From Pseudomonas sp. AL03 (GTDB taxonomy: Bacteria > Pseudomonadota > Gammaproteobacteria > Pseudomonadales > Pseudomonadaceae): a DNA stretch of 64,000 bases. Within the stretch, counting starts at the first letter, position 1; each line of letters starts with the position of its first letter. Both the position numbers and the translations under genes were made by a program. Positions 54,407 to 63,171 of the stretch are shown here, piece by piece. The stretch covers positions 105,333 through 169,332 of the forward strand of contig NZ_JASBRE010000011.1 in assembly GCF_029960815.1 (NCBI RefSeq), written 5' to 3'. The notes under the pieces are model-generated. The model saw only the letters and a program-made list of their open reading frames with translations. It was not told the origin of the DNA and did not search any database.

Positions 54407-54582
54407 GTAAGTTCTCCGTTTCATTAGCGCAAAAATGTCGCTGCGCTAGGCACACGCTGATTGCTGAAGGGCGCTTTGTGAGGGTAGACGAAACGCAGTG
54501 ACTATATGAACTCCTGCGTCGTTGGCCTGCTTTGCCGTTAGTGGGCGGGATTAGAGCGTGTAATGCCCCAGTCCCGCCATGG

Positions 54583-56298
54583 CTATTTTTTACCACCCGG
54601 CAATGGTGGGGTGAGAGGCGGGATTAATCGTTTTGTCCCAACTGACTCGAACGCCGACGCCAAGCGCAGCAGCGCCGAATCGTCATAGGCACGACCGGCA
54701 AAGGTCAGCCCGACGGGCATGCCGATGTCCGGCATGACGCCCATCGGCACGGTGACCGTGGGAACACCCAGGTGCCGGATGGCGAGATTGCCGTTGGCGA
54801 CCCATACGCCGTTGCTCCACGCGATATCCGCAGACTTCGGGTCGACATCGGCATTCGCTGGCCCAACATCGGCCACGGTCGGGAATATCACCGCATCGAG
54901 CCCCAGCCGATCCATCCAGTCCTCAAGATCGATTCGACGTGTCTTTTCAAGTCCGCGCAGCCCGTCAGGCAATGTGGCGATCTGGTCCCACGGTGTAATG
55001 CCGCGTTCGGCCATCTTCACGTACTCGTCCATGCCCGCGGCAAGGTCGTCCTCCCGGTTGGGGAGAGTGCCCGGATCGTGCGGGAAAATCAGCGGTCCGT
55101 CGACATCGGCCAGACGGTTCAACGTGGGATCTCCATTGGCCCGCAGAAAATCATCGAACGCCCAGGCCGACAGGTCCCACAACTCATGGTGAAGGAACTC
55201 TTTGGACACCAGGCCTCGAGTAAACACGGTCGGCGCACCGGGACGATCACCTTCGCAATTGGAGACCAACGGGAAATCGACTTCGACGACTTCGGCACCC
55301 AAGGTTTCGAGTGCCTTGCGAGCGGCTTCCCAGAGCCCGATCACGGAAGGACGAGTGATGATTCGCTGCCCCGTCGGACCACCGATGCCAGGCGTATCGC
55401 TCGTACCGGCATCCGGATCCGCGTTGATGTACATGCGGGGAACGCCAAATCGCTTTCCGGCGAGCGCATCAGTATCCGCGGCAAGCGACCCATAGGAGGC
55501 GGGACGCACCGAGGCGACACTCGGAATCGGCACCCAGGGTTGCATCCGCCACAGGTCGCCCCGTGTGTCGGGATCATCCGCCACCACCACGTCGAGCACC
55601 TCGAGGAGGTCGGCCATGGTTCTGGCATACGGCACGACAACGTCCATCGTCGGCGTCAACGGCCAGTTCCCGCGCACCGAGATCACCCCGCGCGAAGGCG
55701 TATAGGCGCACAAACCATTGTTCGAGGCAGGACCGCGACCGCTCGACCAGGTTTCTTCCGCGAGGCCGAATGCCGCAAAACTGGCGGCGGTGGCTGTACC
55801 GGCGCCGTTCGATGAGCCTGATGCGAAAGGAGCGGTGAGATAGTCACCGTTGTATGGGCTTTCCGCACGGCCGTAGACCCCGCGCTGCATGCCGCCATTT
55901 GCCATGGGCGGCATATTGGTCTTGCCCAGGCAGATCGCGCCAGCGGCGCGAAGCCGTTCGATCGTGAACGCATCGCGATAAGCAATCAGGTTCGCGAACG
56001 CGGGACTTCCAGAGGCGGCGGTGAGCCCCTTGACCAGATAACTGTCCTTGGCCGTGTAGGGAATGCCATCGAGCGGACCCAGCGTCTCGCCTTTGGCCCT
56101 CCGGGCATCGGACGCCTGCGCCTCGTTGAGCGCCTCGGTGTTTCGAACCACCACCGCGTTGAGGGCGGTGGGCGTGTCGGGTCCGTCGTAGGCATCGATC
56201 CTGGCGAGGTAGGCCTGGACAAGCTCAACCGCAGTGGTTCGGCCAGACTCGAGCGCGGCACGCAGTTCGGCAATGGAAACCTCGGTGACCTCGATCAT
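54583..56298 (-). CDS. Amidase signature family protein
   Basis: 571 residues. The Ser-cisSer-Lys site is K84 (PYTAKDSY), S162-S163 (SGSSNG) and probably S186 in AEETWSSGRGPASNNG, where the usual GSxTGGSIRxPA is degenerate. The rest (PLDGIPYTAKD, GLPVGLTFAG-like GMPVGLTFAGRAYDD) is normal. Amide substrate unknown. The C-terminal PPLTPPLPGGKK tail is proline-rich. It stands alone, upstream of the importer operon. Confidence 0.88.
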   Translation of the reverse strand: MIEVTEVSIAELRAALESGRTTAVELVQAYLARIDAYDGPDTPTALNAVVVRNTEALNEAQASDARRAKGETLGPLDGIPYTAKDSYLVKGLTAASGSPAFANLIAYRDAFTIERLRAAGAICLGKTNMPPMANGGMQRGVYGRAESPYNGDYLTAPFASGSSNGAGTATAASFAAFGLAEETWSSGRGPASNNGLCAYTPSRGVISVRGNWPLTPTMDVVVPYARTMADLLEVLDVVVADDPDTRGDLWRMQPWVPIPSVASVRPASYGSLAADTDALAGKRFGVPRMYINADPDAGTSDTPGIGGPTGQRIITRPSVIGLWEAARKALETLGAEVVEVDFPLVSNCEGDRPGAPTVFTRGLVSKEFLHHELWDLSAWAFDDFLRANGDPTLNRLADVDGPLIFPHDPGTLPNREDDLAAGMDEYVKMAERGITPWDQIATLPDGLRGLEKTRRIDLEDWMDRLGLDAVIFPTVADVGPANADVDPKSADIAWSNGVWVANGNLAIRHLGVPTVTVPMGVMPDIGMPVGLTFAGRAYDDSALLRLASAFESVGTKRLIPPLTPPLPGGKK

Positions 56299-56450
56299 GC
56301 TGTTACCACCGGCGGCTGATGGGGGAGGGGGTGAATGTTTTCATCGCACTGGGTCTTGGGCTCAGGGGCATCACTTGTCTCAAAATGGGTATTCATCGGT
56401 GTTCTCGTTGCGCGGCTTTACGCGTTCTATTTAACACCAAGCCGGGGTCA

Positions 56451-56879
56451 TCAGGCTTTGCTGGCCGCCAGGTAAGCGCCAAGGCGTTGTCCCATTTGCT
56501 CGCCCAAGGCTTGCAGGCCACTCAAGGGACGGACCATCACCTCAAACTCAATGATTTTTCCTTGTTCGTTGAAGCGGATCATGTCGATGCCCTTCAGCTC
56601 TTTTCCGCCGACTTTGGCGCTGAATTCCAGGACGACGTTCAACCCGTCGGCCGTCGACAGCTCCCGGTGGTAGACAAAATCCTCAAATACCTCGATGACC
56701 GTGTTGAGAATCATCGATACCACGGCCGCTCCCGGGTAAGGCGTGTGAGCCATCGGCGAGCGGAATATCGCCTGTGGGTCCAACAAACCGGGCAAGGCGC
56801 TCAAGTCACCCTTGCTGATCATTTCATGCCATTGGTTCAGGGATTCTGCAGCGTTGGGATGCAGTTTCAGTTCAGACAT
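56451..56879 (-). CDS. SnoaL/NTF2-like protein
   Basis: 142 residues (MSELKLHPNAAESLNQWHEMI ... FRSPMAHTPYPGAAVV ... MIRFNEQGKIIEFEVMVRP). The cone-shaped NTF2 fold is used by many small isomerases, hydrolases and stress proteins; no catalytic pair can be asserted. CAGGAG precedes ATG 56879. It lies 35 bases after the chorismate mutase gene on the same strand. Confidence 0.82.
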   Translation of the reverse strand: MSELKLHPNAAESLNQWHEMISKGDLSALPGLLDPQAIFRSPMAHTPYPGAAVVSMILNTVIEVFEDFVYHRELSTADGLNVVLEFSAKVGGKELKGIDMIRFNEQGKIIEFEVMVRPLSGLQALGEQMGQRLGAYLAASKA

Positions 56880-56914
56880 TTTCAACTCCTGTATTTTTGT
56901 TGTTTTGCAAACAC

Positions 56915-57487
56915 TCATAGATCGGCGACGCACAACTCCCCGGTGGCGCGTATCAGTGCCTGACCATGCAGACTATCCTTGATCAGGCCGGATCGTTCTT
57001 TGGCCAGCCAGTTCGCGCATTCCGGGTCATGGCGATAAGGCGCGAAGTCAGCGTATTGCTGCAACAGACGGTTTTGCAACGCATCCAGCTGGGGCCGGAT
57101 TTGATTGGCGAGGTCCGGCCTTGGCGTGTCAGGCGCTTTGCCAGCCGCTCGCCAATGAGCGATCAGTCCGTACTGCACCAGCTTGCTGGCTTCTATCTGT
57201 GCCGCGATCAATTCGGCCACTTCGTCCGGGTCCAGTTTACGGTCAACGGCTATCTTCCTGGCGTTGGCGATGACTTGCGTTTCCCGGGCACTGTCCTGGA
57301 TCGGTCTGCCACTGTCCCACTTGGTCAGCGCCACGAGATCGCCCATGCTCAGGCGCTCGTTCAACGTCACCAGCAACGGTTGCAAGCTATCGGGCGCCGG
57401 GGAGGGCGCGCTGGCTCGTGCGCTGCAGGCGAGTAAACCGAGGACGGCGCAGGTCAGCAGTTGCGGTAAGCGTGGGGAACGGGGCAT
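56915..57487 (-). CDS. Secreted chorismate mutase (AroQ gamma type)
   Basis: 190 residues with a signal peptide (MPRSPRLPQLLTCAVLGLLACSARASA). The mature helical part has the AroQ pattern: ERLSMGDLVALTKWDSGRPIQD, ANARKIAVDRKLDPDEVAELIAAQIEASKLVQY. It would convert chorismate to prephenate in the periplasm. Start ATG 57487 has GAGG seven bases before it. Such enzymes are known from P. aeruginosa and other host-associated bacteria. Confidence 0.88.
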   Translation of the reverse strand: MPRSPRLPQLLTCAVLGLLACSARASAPSPAPDSLQPLLVTLNERLSMGDLVALTKWDSGRPIQDSARETQVIANARKIAVDRKLDPDEVAELIAAQIEASKLVQYGLIAHWRAAGKAPDTPRPDLANQIRPQLDALQNRLLQQYADFAPYRHDPECANWLAKERSGLIKDSLHGQALIRATGELCVADL

Positions 57488-57580
57488 CGGCAAACCTCAT
57501 TGGGTACGGGACTCACAATCAGGTGTTATGTATCACAGGTGCGGCAGAGGCATTAAGTGGGGATTGATTTATTTTACGCA

Positions 57581-57615
57581 CGAAAAAGCCCGGCTGTTCA
57601 GGCCGGGCTTTTCGT
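57581..57615 (-). terminator. Intrinsic terminator of the small peptide gene
   Basis: CGAAAAGCCCGGCCTGAAC-agCCGGGCTTTTTCG on the minus strand; symmetric A and T runs suggest it may work both ways. A truncated copy is at 63917-63945. Confidence 0.88.
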
Positions 57616-57640
57616 TGCGTACTGCGGTCACGCTATTCAT

Positions 57641-57769
57641 TTATGCAGCGCGGTTTTCGATCAGACGATCCGAGCCGCCTTCAGCGACAACCGGGTGAGC
57701 AGAGGTAGCGGCGAAAGCGTTAACTGCAAAAACCGAGAAAGCGATGCTGAGGAGGATTTGGCGTTTCAT
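57641..57769 (-). CDS. Small secreted peptide, 42 aa
   Basis: MKRQILLSIAFSVFAVNAFA is a clean signal peptide; the mature peptide of about 22 residues contains VVAEGGSDRLIE. GGAGGA-like bases (caggaggatttg complement: tcctcctc) sit near the ATG at 57769, and a strong terminator follows. Pseudomonads carry families of such peptides with repeated AEGGSDRL motifs, sometimes annotated as phage infection protein; role unknown. A headless copy lies at 59827-59926. Confidence 0.75.
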   Translation of the reverse strand: MKRQILLSIAFSVFAVNAFAATSAHPVVAEGGSDRLIENRAA

Positions 57770-57945
57770 GAGGGTGTGCTCCGGGGTGTAGTTGTTGGGT
57801 ATGGAGCCGATGAAGGGCAGCAATGGGGCGCAACGGTGACCGAGCAGTGTTTTGTACGACCCGGCCAAGCCGCTGCGCAAACTTGAGCCGGTATCAAGCG
57901 GTTAAAGCCATTGGTGCGTTTCGTATTGGCCAATCATTCACTCAT

Positions 57946-58239
57946 CTAAATCGAAAGGCCAAACCGATATTCGTGCTCTGTCCCTTCTTGCCGAGATATA
58001 TGTTCGATCAAGAAGCCACACCGTTTGAGTATTTTTGCCGAGCCGATATTTCCAGCGTATACGTTGGCAACCCGTTGTTTAAGGTTCCAATGCAACTGCG
58101 CCTCCTGGATCAGATGCCTCACCGCTAGCGTTGCCAGTCCCCGTCCGCAAGCACTTTGAGCAATCCGATAGCCGACTTCTGCCGACCGCTCGGACCTGTC
58201 GATGCCCTGAAAACCACTTTGTCGAGTCCGGTAGTCAAG
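57946..58239 (-). pseudogene. GNAT acetyltransferase remnant
   Basis: On the minus strand about 97 codons read GFQGIDRSERSAEVGYRIAQ, GRGLATLAVRHLI, and IGSAKILKRCGFLIEHIS, ending in TAG at 57946. This is the C-terminal half of a RimJ/YjcK-type acetyltransferase. A TAA closes the frame at 58240, and the adjoining frame contains VVSVNLTTGL, which looks like the missing preceding strand, so a frameshift at about 58240 and loss of the N-terminal half are likely. Confidence 0.7.
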
Positions 58240-58300
58240 TTAACTGACACAACCTGTGGTCCAGGGCGACATTGCGAGTTTTCAAGGCGCACCACTTGAC

Positions 58301-59707
58301 TTATAGCCAGTATTCCCAGAGTCGCGCCATCTGCTCTTTGGCTCTCACAGCGAGCGAGCGACGCTGCCACTTTTCCAGCTTGATTTCGTTCGACTTGGCC
58401 AGATCAGCCATGAATGCCGCCTGCATCTTTTTTCCAAACCCGGTGCCCAGCACAACGACGTTAACTTCATCGTTGTGCAGGAAGCTGCGCCAGTCGAAGT
58501 TGGTGGAGCCGACACTCGACCACACGCCATCGATTACTGCAGTCTTGACGTGGAGTAGCGCGTCACGGCGTTCGTAAATCTTGACGTTGGCCTTCAGCAA
58601 CTCGCTGTAGTAGGCGCGTCCGGCATGGAGCACCAGCCACGAATCGGTGCTGCTAGGCAGCACCAGCTTGACGTCGACTCCACGCGCTGCCGCCTCCTTG
58701 AGTGCCGCCAGCAACTGAGGATCGGGCACAAAGTAGGCGTTAGTCAGCCATATCTCGGTCTGCGCGCTATGCAACGCCGAAATCAGCGTGGCATAGATCA
58801 GGCTAAACGGCTCATCTGGTGAGCTGCCGATGGCGCGCACCACCTCGCTGCCTTTGCGCTCAGGTGGCGGAAAGTAGTGGCGAGCCGCGAGTGGTTCACC
58901 TTTCTGGGTAGTCCAGGTTCCGATGAACAGCTTCTGCAGTTCCGCAACCACGGGCCCCTCGACGCGCAAGTCGGTATCGCGCCAAGTCAAATCACCATTT
59001 GGGCGAGTCTTCGAGTGAGAGCTGAACGAGCCCCCCGAATAGACGCTGCTGATGTTGATCCCGCCGAGAAAGGCAATACGGCCATCCACTATCAGCAGCT
59101 TTCGGTGGTCGCGCTGGTTCACGTCCCAGCCCACTTTGGCCGTCACCGGATTGATTGGGTTGTACTCCAGCACCTTGATGCCCGCGTCGGTCAATCGAGA
59201 AAAAAACGCTGATGGTGTTCCAAGGGTTCCGACGCTGTCACGGATCAGATTGACCTGTACGCCTTTTTGTTGCTGAGCGATCAATGCGGCGGCGAAGCGC
59301 TGGCCGACTTCATCATCGTCGAGGATGTAGGTCTCCATATTGATGTGGTCGCGCGCAGCCTCCACGGCTTTGATCATCGACTGGTAGGTGGTGGGGCCGT
59401 CCTGCAGCAAGTCGACTTTGTTTCCTTCCGTTAGCGGGCTACCGGTGATGGATTCTTCGATTGCGAGGTGCACATCGAAGATGTTGGTTTCTGCGCCGGT
59501 GGACTTAAGTCGGTCGAGAATGGCTTTGCTGCGCTCGGCTGACAGAGGTCCATGTACTCCGTCGAGTTGCACGGGCGCAGAGGGCGCGCGAGCCATGTCG
59601 GGCACAATCCTCGGCAATGTACTGCAGGAAATCACAAAGGCCAGGAGCACAGCCACGCACAGCACCAGAGGAATAAAAACACCCTTGCATGTGGTTAGAA
59701 TCTTCAT
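58301..59707 (-). CDS. Phospholipase D family protein (cardiolipin synthase-like)
   Basis: 468 residues with a hydrophobic leader ending VISCS, compatible with a lipoprotein or membrane anchor. Two HKD motifs are present: QRDHRKLLIVDG (near 205) and LLHVKTAVIDGVWSSVGSTNFD (near 395). This is the architecture of cardiolipin synthase B/YmdC-type enzymes that condense or cleave phospholipids. Located between the two copies of the small peptide sequence. Confidence 0.88.
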   Translation of the reverse strand: MKILTTCKGVFIPLVLCVAVLLAFVISCSTLPRIVPDMARAPSAPVQLDGVHGPLSAERSKAILDRLKSTGAETNIFDVHLAIEESITGSPLTEGNKVDLLQDGPTTYQSMIKAVEAARDHINMETYILDDDEVGQRFAAALIAQQQKGVQVNLIRDSVGTLGTPSAFFSRLTDAGIKVLEYNPINPVTAKVGWDVNQRDHRKLLIVDGRIAFLGGINISSVYSGGSFSSHSKTRPNGDLTWRDTDLRVEGPVVAELQKLFIGTWTTQKGEPLAARHYFPPPERKGSEVVRAIGSSPDEPFSLIYATLISALHSAQTEIWLTNAYFVPDPQLLAALKEAAARGVDVKLVLPSSTDSWLVLHAGRAYYSELLKANVKIYERRDALLHVKTAVIDGVWSSVGSTNFDWRSFLHNDEVNVVVLGTGFGKKMQAAFMADLAKSNEIKLEKWQRRSLAVRAKEQMARLWEYWL

Positions 59708-59826
59708 TAGGCCTCCTCTTGGCGAGGACGGTGATAGCGCTCAATAATCTAAAAACTTCCTTTCGAACCAGGAGGTATCGATCCTGGACATACCTTGGTC
59801 ATCCTCAAAAATGTGAACCAAATCTT

Positions 59827-59926
59827 TCATTCATGCAACGCTACTTTCAATCAGACGATCCGAGCCGCCTTCAGCGACAACCGGGTGAGCAGAGGTGGGG
59901 GCGAAAGCGTTAACTGCAAAAACCGA
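59827..59926 (-). pseudogene. Headless copy of the small secreted peptide gene
   Basis: About 100 bases almost identical to 57641-57740 on the same strand. It still encodes SVFAVNAFAPTSAHPVVAEG followed by GSDRLIESSVA and a stop, but the start codon and first eleven residues are missing; the sequence switches at 59927 into the 3' end of the RES toxin gene. Confidence 0.8.
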
Positions 59927-59929
59927 CGA

Positions 59930-60622
59930 TCAGGCTTCGCTGATCTCACTGACACTGGTCACCTGCCCATTCCAGATCATCTCGTAATGCGCTGCTTGAA
60001 TGATTGATAAAACCGGTCTCGGTGTCATCAGCGCCCAGCAGTAACTACCTTGCATGCGCACGGAGTTGTAACGAATGCCGGGACAACCCGCTTTTTTGAT
60101 GGATTTCCCCAGGTGACGGGAGTGCGTGTAATCGTCAGGCGCGTAGACAGGATCAGTCATCGCAATGGCTGCAGCATCTTTCATCGCCACGTCCACGAAG
60201 GAGCAGGACAGTCCCCGAAAAACGAACCGCTCATAGTTCAGGCTGGGGACATTCGACCAATACAAACTCTGGTGATGCCGCACCTCGGCCAGCGCCGTTT
60301 CCATGGAATCCGCCAGGTACAACACCCCAAAACTGCCATCGCTGAACCGCGAACCTGCCGGGTTGACGTGGGTAAAAGGCGCTGTCGCGTAAGAGCAGCC
60401 AGGAATGCCGAAAGGGATCTGATCACGGGGAATCAACTCAAGATGACCCACTTCATTTTTCAGCCTGGGATTTGTCAGCGCCTGTATCTGATACAGCACC
60501 TCAAACTCATCCGCGTCCGCAACGTCATCAAACATCGCGATCGGTGGAAACTTTGAGTTGACCAGTCGATAGGCCTGTAACTGCTCTCCGGCACGTTCTG
60601 CCATCTCGTTCACCTTTACCAT
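59930..60622 (-). CDS. RES-domain toxin (NAD+ phosphorylase type)
   Basis: 230 residues with the RES fold: an arginine in AYRLVNSKFPPIAMF, FSDGSFGVLYLADSMETALAEV with the conserved acidic residue, and a C-terminal serine region. Known RES toxins (MbcT-like) destroy NAD+. It overlaps the antitoxin stop codon by seven bases (ATGGTAA). An ATG at 60604 has a better ribosome site (AAGG eight bases before) and may be the true start. Confidence 0.85.
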   Translation of the reverse strand: MVKVNEMAERAGEQLQAYRLVNSKFPPIAMFDDVADADEFEVLYQIQALTNPRLKNEVGHLELIPRDQIPFGIPGCSYATAPFTHVNPAGSRFSDGSFGVLYLADSMETALAEVRHHQSLYWSNVPSLNYERFVFRGLSCSFVDVAMKDAAAIAMTDPVYAPDDYTHSRHLGKSIKKAGCPGIRYNSVRMQGSYCWALMTPRPVLSIIQAAHYEMIWNGQVTSVSEISEA

Positions 60623-61020
60623 TGCGCACCACGCAGCACGTCAATGCGCCGAAAGGTTTCATACAAAGAAATCATATCGCCCTGAGACATGATCTCAAGC
60701 GGGCTACGCCCATTGAAAAACTCGTTGTCGTTGGTCATCGACGGGAAGCCGTAGACGTTCTCCGGGTTATCGAAAACCAGGCGCAGCGCGGCGTGGATGT
60801 TGAGCACAAAACTGATGCGCTGCATCTGGTCCGAGTCCAGAGTCACAGCCCAGTCGGGATCACGCTGCCGGGCGCGGGTGTAGGTGCTGCGTGAAATGCG
60901 CAGGATGCGGCAGGCCTGATCGCTGGACGCACCCCATTTTTCGAGGATGCCGACAGCGGCGCGCAGGCCCGTCACACACTGGCTCTTGGTAAAGGCTTGT
61001 TCCTGAAGGGCAACGGCCAT
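60616..61020 (-). CDS. Xre/MbcA/ParS-type antitoxin
   Basis: 134 residues. An N-terminal helix-turn-helix (GASSDQACRILRISRSTYTRARQ) and the C-terminal DUF2384 toxin-binding domain (RLVFDNPENVYGFPSMTNDNEFFNGRSPLEIMSQGD) are both present. Expected to neutralise the RES toxin and repress the operon. ATG 61020 has GAGG eight bases upstream. Confidence 0.88.
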   Translation of the reverse strand: MAVALQEQAFTKSQCVTGLRAAVGILEKWGASSDQACRILRISRSTYTRARQRDPDWAVTLDSDQMQRISFVLNIHAALRLVFDNPENVYGFPSMTNDNEFFNGRSPLEIMSQGDMISLYETFRRIDVLRGAQW

Positions 61021-61102
61021 GTTCAATACCTCATCGTGAATCCATAGACTCAAAGATAGTCATGTTGAATCTACAGATCAAGACTGCCTCGACCAGCGGA
61101 CG

Positions 61103-61966
61103 TTACAGGCGATCTTCCAGGTTACTCAGCAGCCACGCACTGAAGCTTCGCGCCAGCGCATTATTCTCACTGTCACGATGGGTCAGCATGGCCCAGTTCG
61201 GACCACGAATGGTTTGCTCCACCAAGGGTTGCAACACGCCATTGGCGCGTGCCTGTCGACTCAATAATTGGCTGACCAGAGCGATACCGAGCCCTGCGCA
61301 CGCGGCGTCCAGCAGAAGGCCGGGGTCGGAAAAATTCAGCCCCTGATCTTTCTGACCGACATCAATGCCAGCCTCCACCGCCCAGTGACTCCAGTCCATT
61401 TCCCGCTCGCCGTGAAGGGTTGTTCGCTGTTCGCGTGGCAACGCCAACAGGTTCGGGTGACACGCCGGATAGAGGCGGTCGGCGTGCAGCACCTTGAAGC
61501 TGCACTCGGCTTGGGAACTGATGTCATCGCGCACCGCGAGGTCGATAGTCTGGGTGGTCATGTCCGGGACTTCATCGGTACTGAAAATCCATAGATCAAC
61601 GTCCGGATGCTCGCGGCGAAAATCCCCCAAACGCGGCAGAAGCCAGTGGCGGGCGAACGCCGGTGTGGTGTTGAGGACCAGTTGGTTGGGTTTTTGGTAC
61701 TGCCCCAGGCGGCGAATGCCGACGGCAAGTTGTTGCAGCATCGCCTGGGTGGTGCTGAGCAAATCGTGACCGGCATCGGTCAGGCTGACGCTGCGTCCAC
61801 TGCGAAAGAACAAGGGTTGTTCAAGGTACGCCTCAAGGCTGCGGATCTGCTGACTGATCGCCGATTGGGTGAGGTGCAACTCGGCGGCCGCCTTGTGGAA
61901 GCTGCCCAGCCGGGCGGCGGCTTCAAAGCCGCGAAGGGTGCTGAGTGGCGGCCAATGCTTGAGCAT
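61103..61966 (-). CDS. LysR-family transcriptional regulator
   Basis: 287 residues. The N-terminal winged helix (LSTLRGFEAAARLGSFHKAAAELHLTQSAISQQIRSLE) is of the GcvA-like subgroup; a LysR substrate domain follows. Divergent from aguA with 136 bases between, the classic arrangement for a LysR and its target. Confidence 0.9.
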   Translation of the reverse strand: MLKHWPPLSTLRGFEAAARLGSFHKAAAELHLTQSAISQQIRSLEAYLEQPLFFRSGRSVSLTDAGHDLLSTTQAMLQQLAVGIRRLGQYQKPNQLVLNTTPAFARHWLLPRLGDFRREHPDVDLWIFSTDEVPDMTTQTIDLAVRDDISSQAECSFKVLHADRLYPACHPNLLALPREQRTTLHGEREMDWSHWAVEAGIDVGQKDQGLNFSDPGLLLDAACAGLGIALVSQLLSRQARANGVLQPLVEQTIRGPNWAMLTHRDSENNALARSFSAWLLSNLEDRL

Positions 61967-62102
61967 ATCGATAAGTTCCTCTAATCATTTGTCTGCAAAA
62001 TCCATCGTTTGTTTGCCTGTATTTACGGCCGTAGCATGCATGCCAGGACCACCCAAGCAGTTTTCATTGAACACAATGACTTAACTTAAAGGGCTTTTTA
62101 TC

Positions 62103-63167
62103 ATGCAGCATGTCATACAGCAGACTGCAGTTCGAAACAGTGGTTGGATGATGCCGGCCGAGTGGGTGAGGCATGTCGCCACCTGGATGGTCTGGCCACA
62201 CAACAAAGCACTCTGGGAGTCCGGTTGGGGCGTGACGTTGCCACTGGTGCAAGAGGACTTCGCTCGCGTGGCCAACGCCATCGCCCGTTTCGAACCGGTG
62301 AAACTGGTCGTCGATCCTTCTGCTGTTGTCAGCGCCAAAGCGTTATGTGGGCCGAACATCGAATTGATCGAGCTGGCGGTGAACGACAGCTGGTGCCGGG
62401 ACTCGGGTCCGAGCTTCGTCTGCCATCCGCAACAAGGCCTGGCAGGGGTGAGCTGGCGCTTCAATGCGTGGGGCGGCAAGTCGGCCCACCACCTGGACGA
62501 AAGCCTGGCGCGTCGAGCACTCACTCACTTGGGCGTGGAGTGCTTTGGTACCGCGCTGCGTAATGAAGGCGGGGCCATCCATGTGGACGGCGAAGGCACG
62601 CTGATCACCACCGAATCGGTATTGCTCAACCCCAATCGCAACCCGGGCATGAATAAGGCTGAAATAGAGGAAATCTTCACGCGTCTGCTGGGTGTGAAAA
62701 AGACGATCTGGCTGCCAGGCGATCCGGACTATGTGACCGGCGATATGACTGACGGCCATGTCGATGGCGTGTGCGCATTCGCCCGTCCTGGGGTTTTGCT
62801 GGTAGACGCCACCCACGACCAGCAATCGGTGTATGCCGAAGTGGCCCGCGAAAACCGTCGTGCGCTGGAGTTGGCCACCGATGCCCAGGGCCGACGGTTC
62901 GAGCTGATCGAATTGTATGAAGCCACCGATGCCGTGGACACCGAGGCTGAAGTGTTCTGCGCCTCGTACACCAATTTCTACATCGCCAACGACGCGATCA
63001 TCATGCCGGCCTACGGCATTGCGGCCGACGAAAAGGCTGCCGCCGTATTGGCCAAGGCGTTTGCCGGGCGCGAAGTGGTGCCGGTTCGAATCAATCACTT
63101 GGCGCATGGCGGTGGCGGAGTGCATTGCATCACCCAGCAACAGCCCGCCTGGCCGGTGGAGGGCTGA
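62103..63167 (+). CDS. aguA: Agmatine deiminase
   Basis: 354 residues of the peptidyl-arginine-deiminase family; converts agmatine to N-carbamoylputrescine. The catalytic cysteine is C342 in GGGGVHCITQQQPA, with acid/base residues in VNDSWCRDSGPSF and DMTDGHVDGVC. Its natural partner, N-carbamoylputrescine amidase aguB, begins five bases later but is broken (next entry). AAGGG lies nine bases before the ATG. Confidence 0.95.
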   Translation: MQHVIQQTAVRNSGWMMPAEWVRHVATWMVWPHNKALWESGWGVTLPLVQEDFARVANAIARFEPVKLVVDPSAVVSAKALCGPNIELIELAVNDSWCRDSGPSFVCHPQQGLAGVSWRFNAWGGKSAHHLDESLARRALTHLGVECFGTALRNEGGAIHVDGEGTLITTESVLLNPNRNPGMNKAEIEEIFTRLLGVKKTIWLPGDPDYVTGDMTDGHVDGVCAFARPGVLLVDATHDQQSVYAEVARENRRALELATDAQGRRFELIELYEATDAVDTEAEVFCASYTNFYIANDAIIMPAYGIAADEKAAAVLAKAFAGREVVPVRINHLAHGGGGVHCITQQQPAWPVEG

Positions 63168-63171
63168 TGCC

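Noticed and set aside
58125..58370. 81-codon open frame overlapping the end of the phospholipase D gene
   Set aside because: Most of it is out-of-frame reading; only the VVSVNLTT stretch may be a relic of the GNAT remnant.
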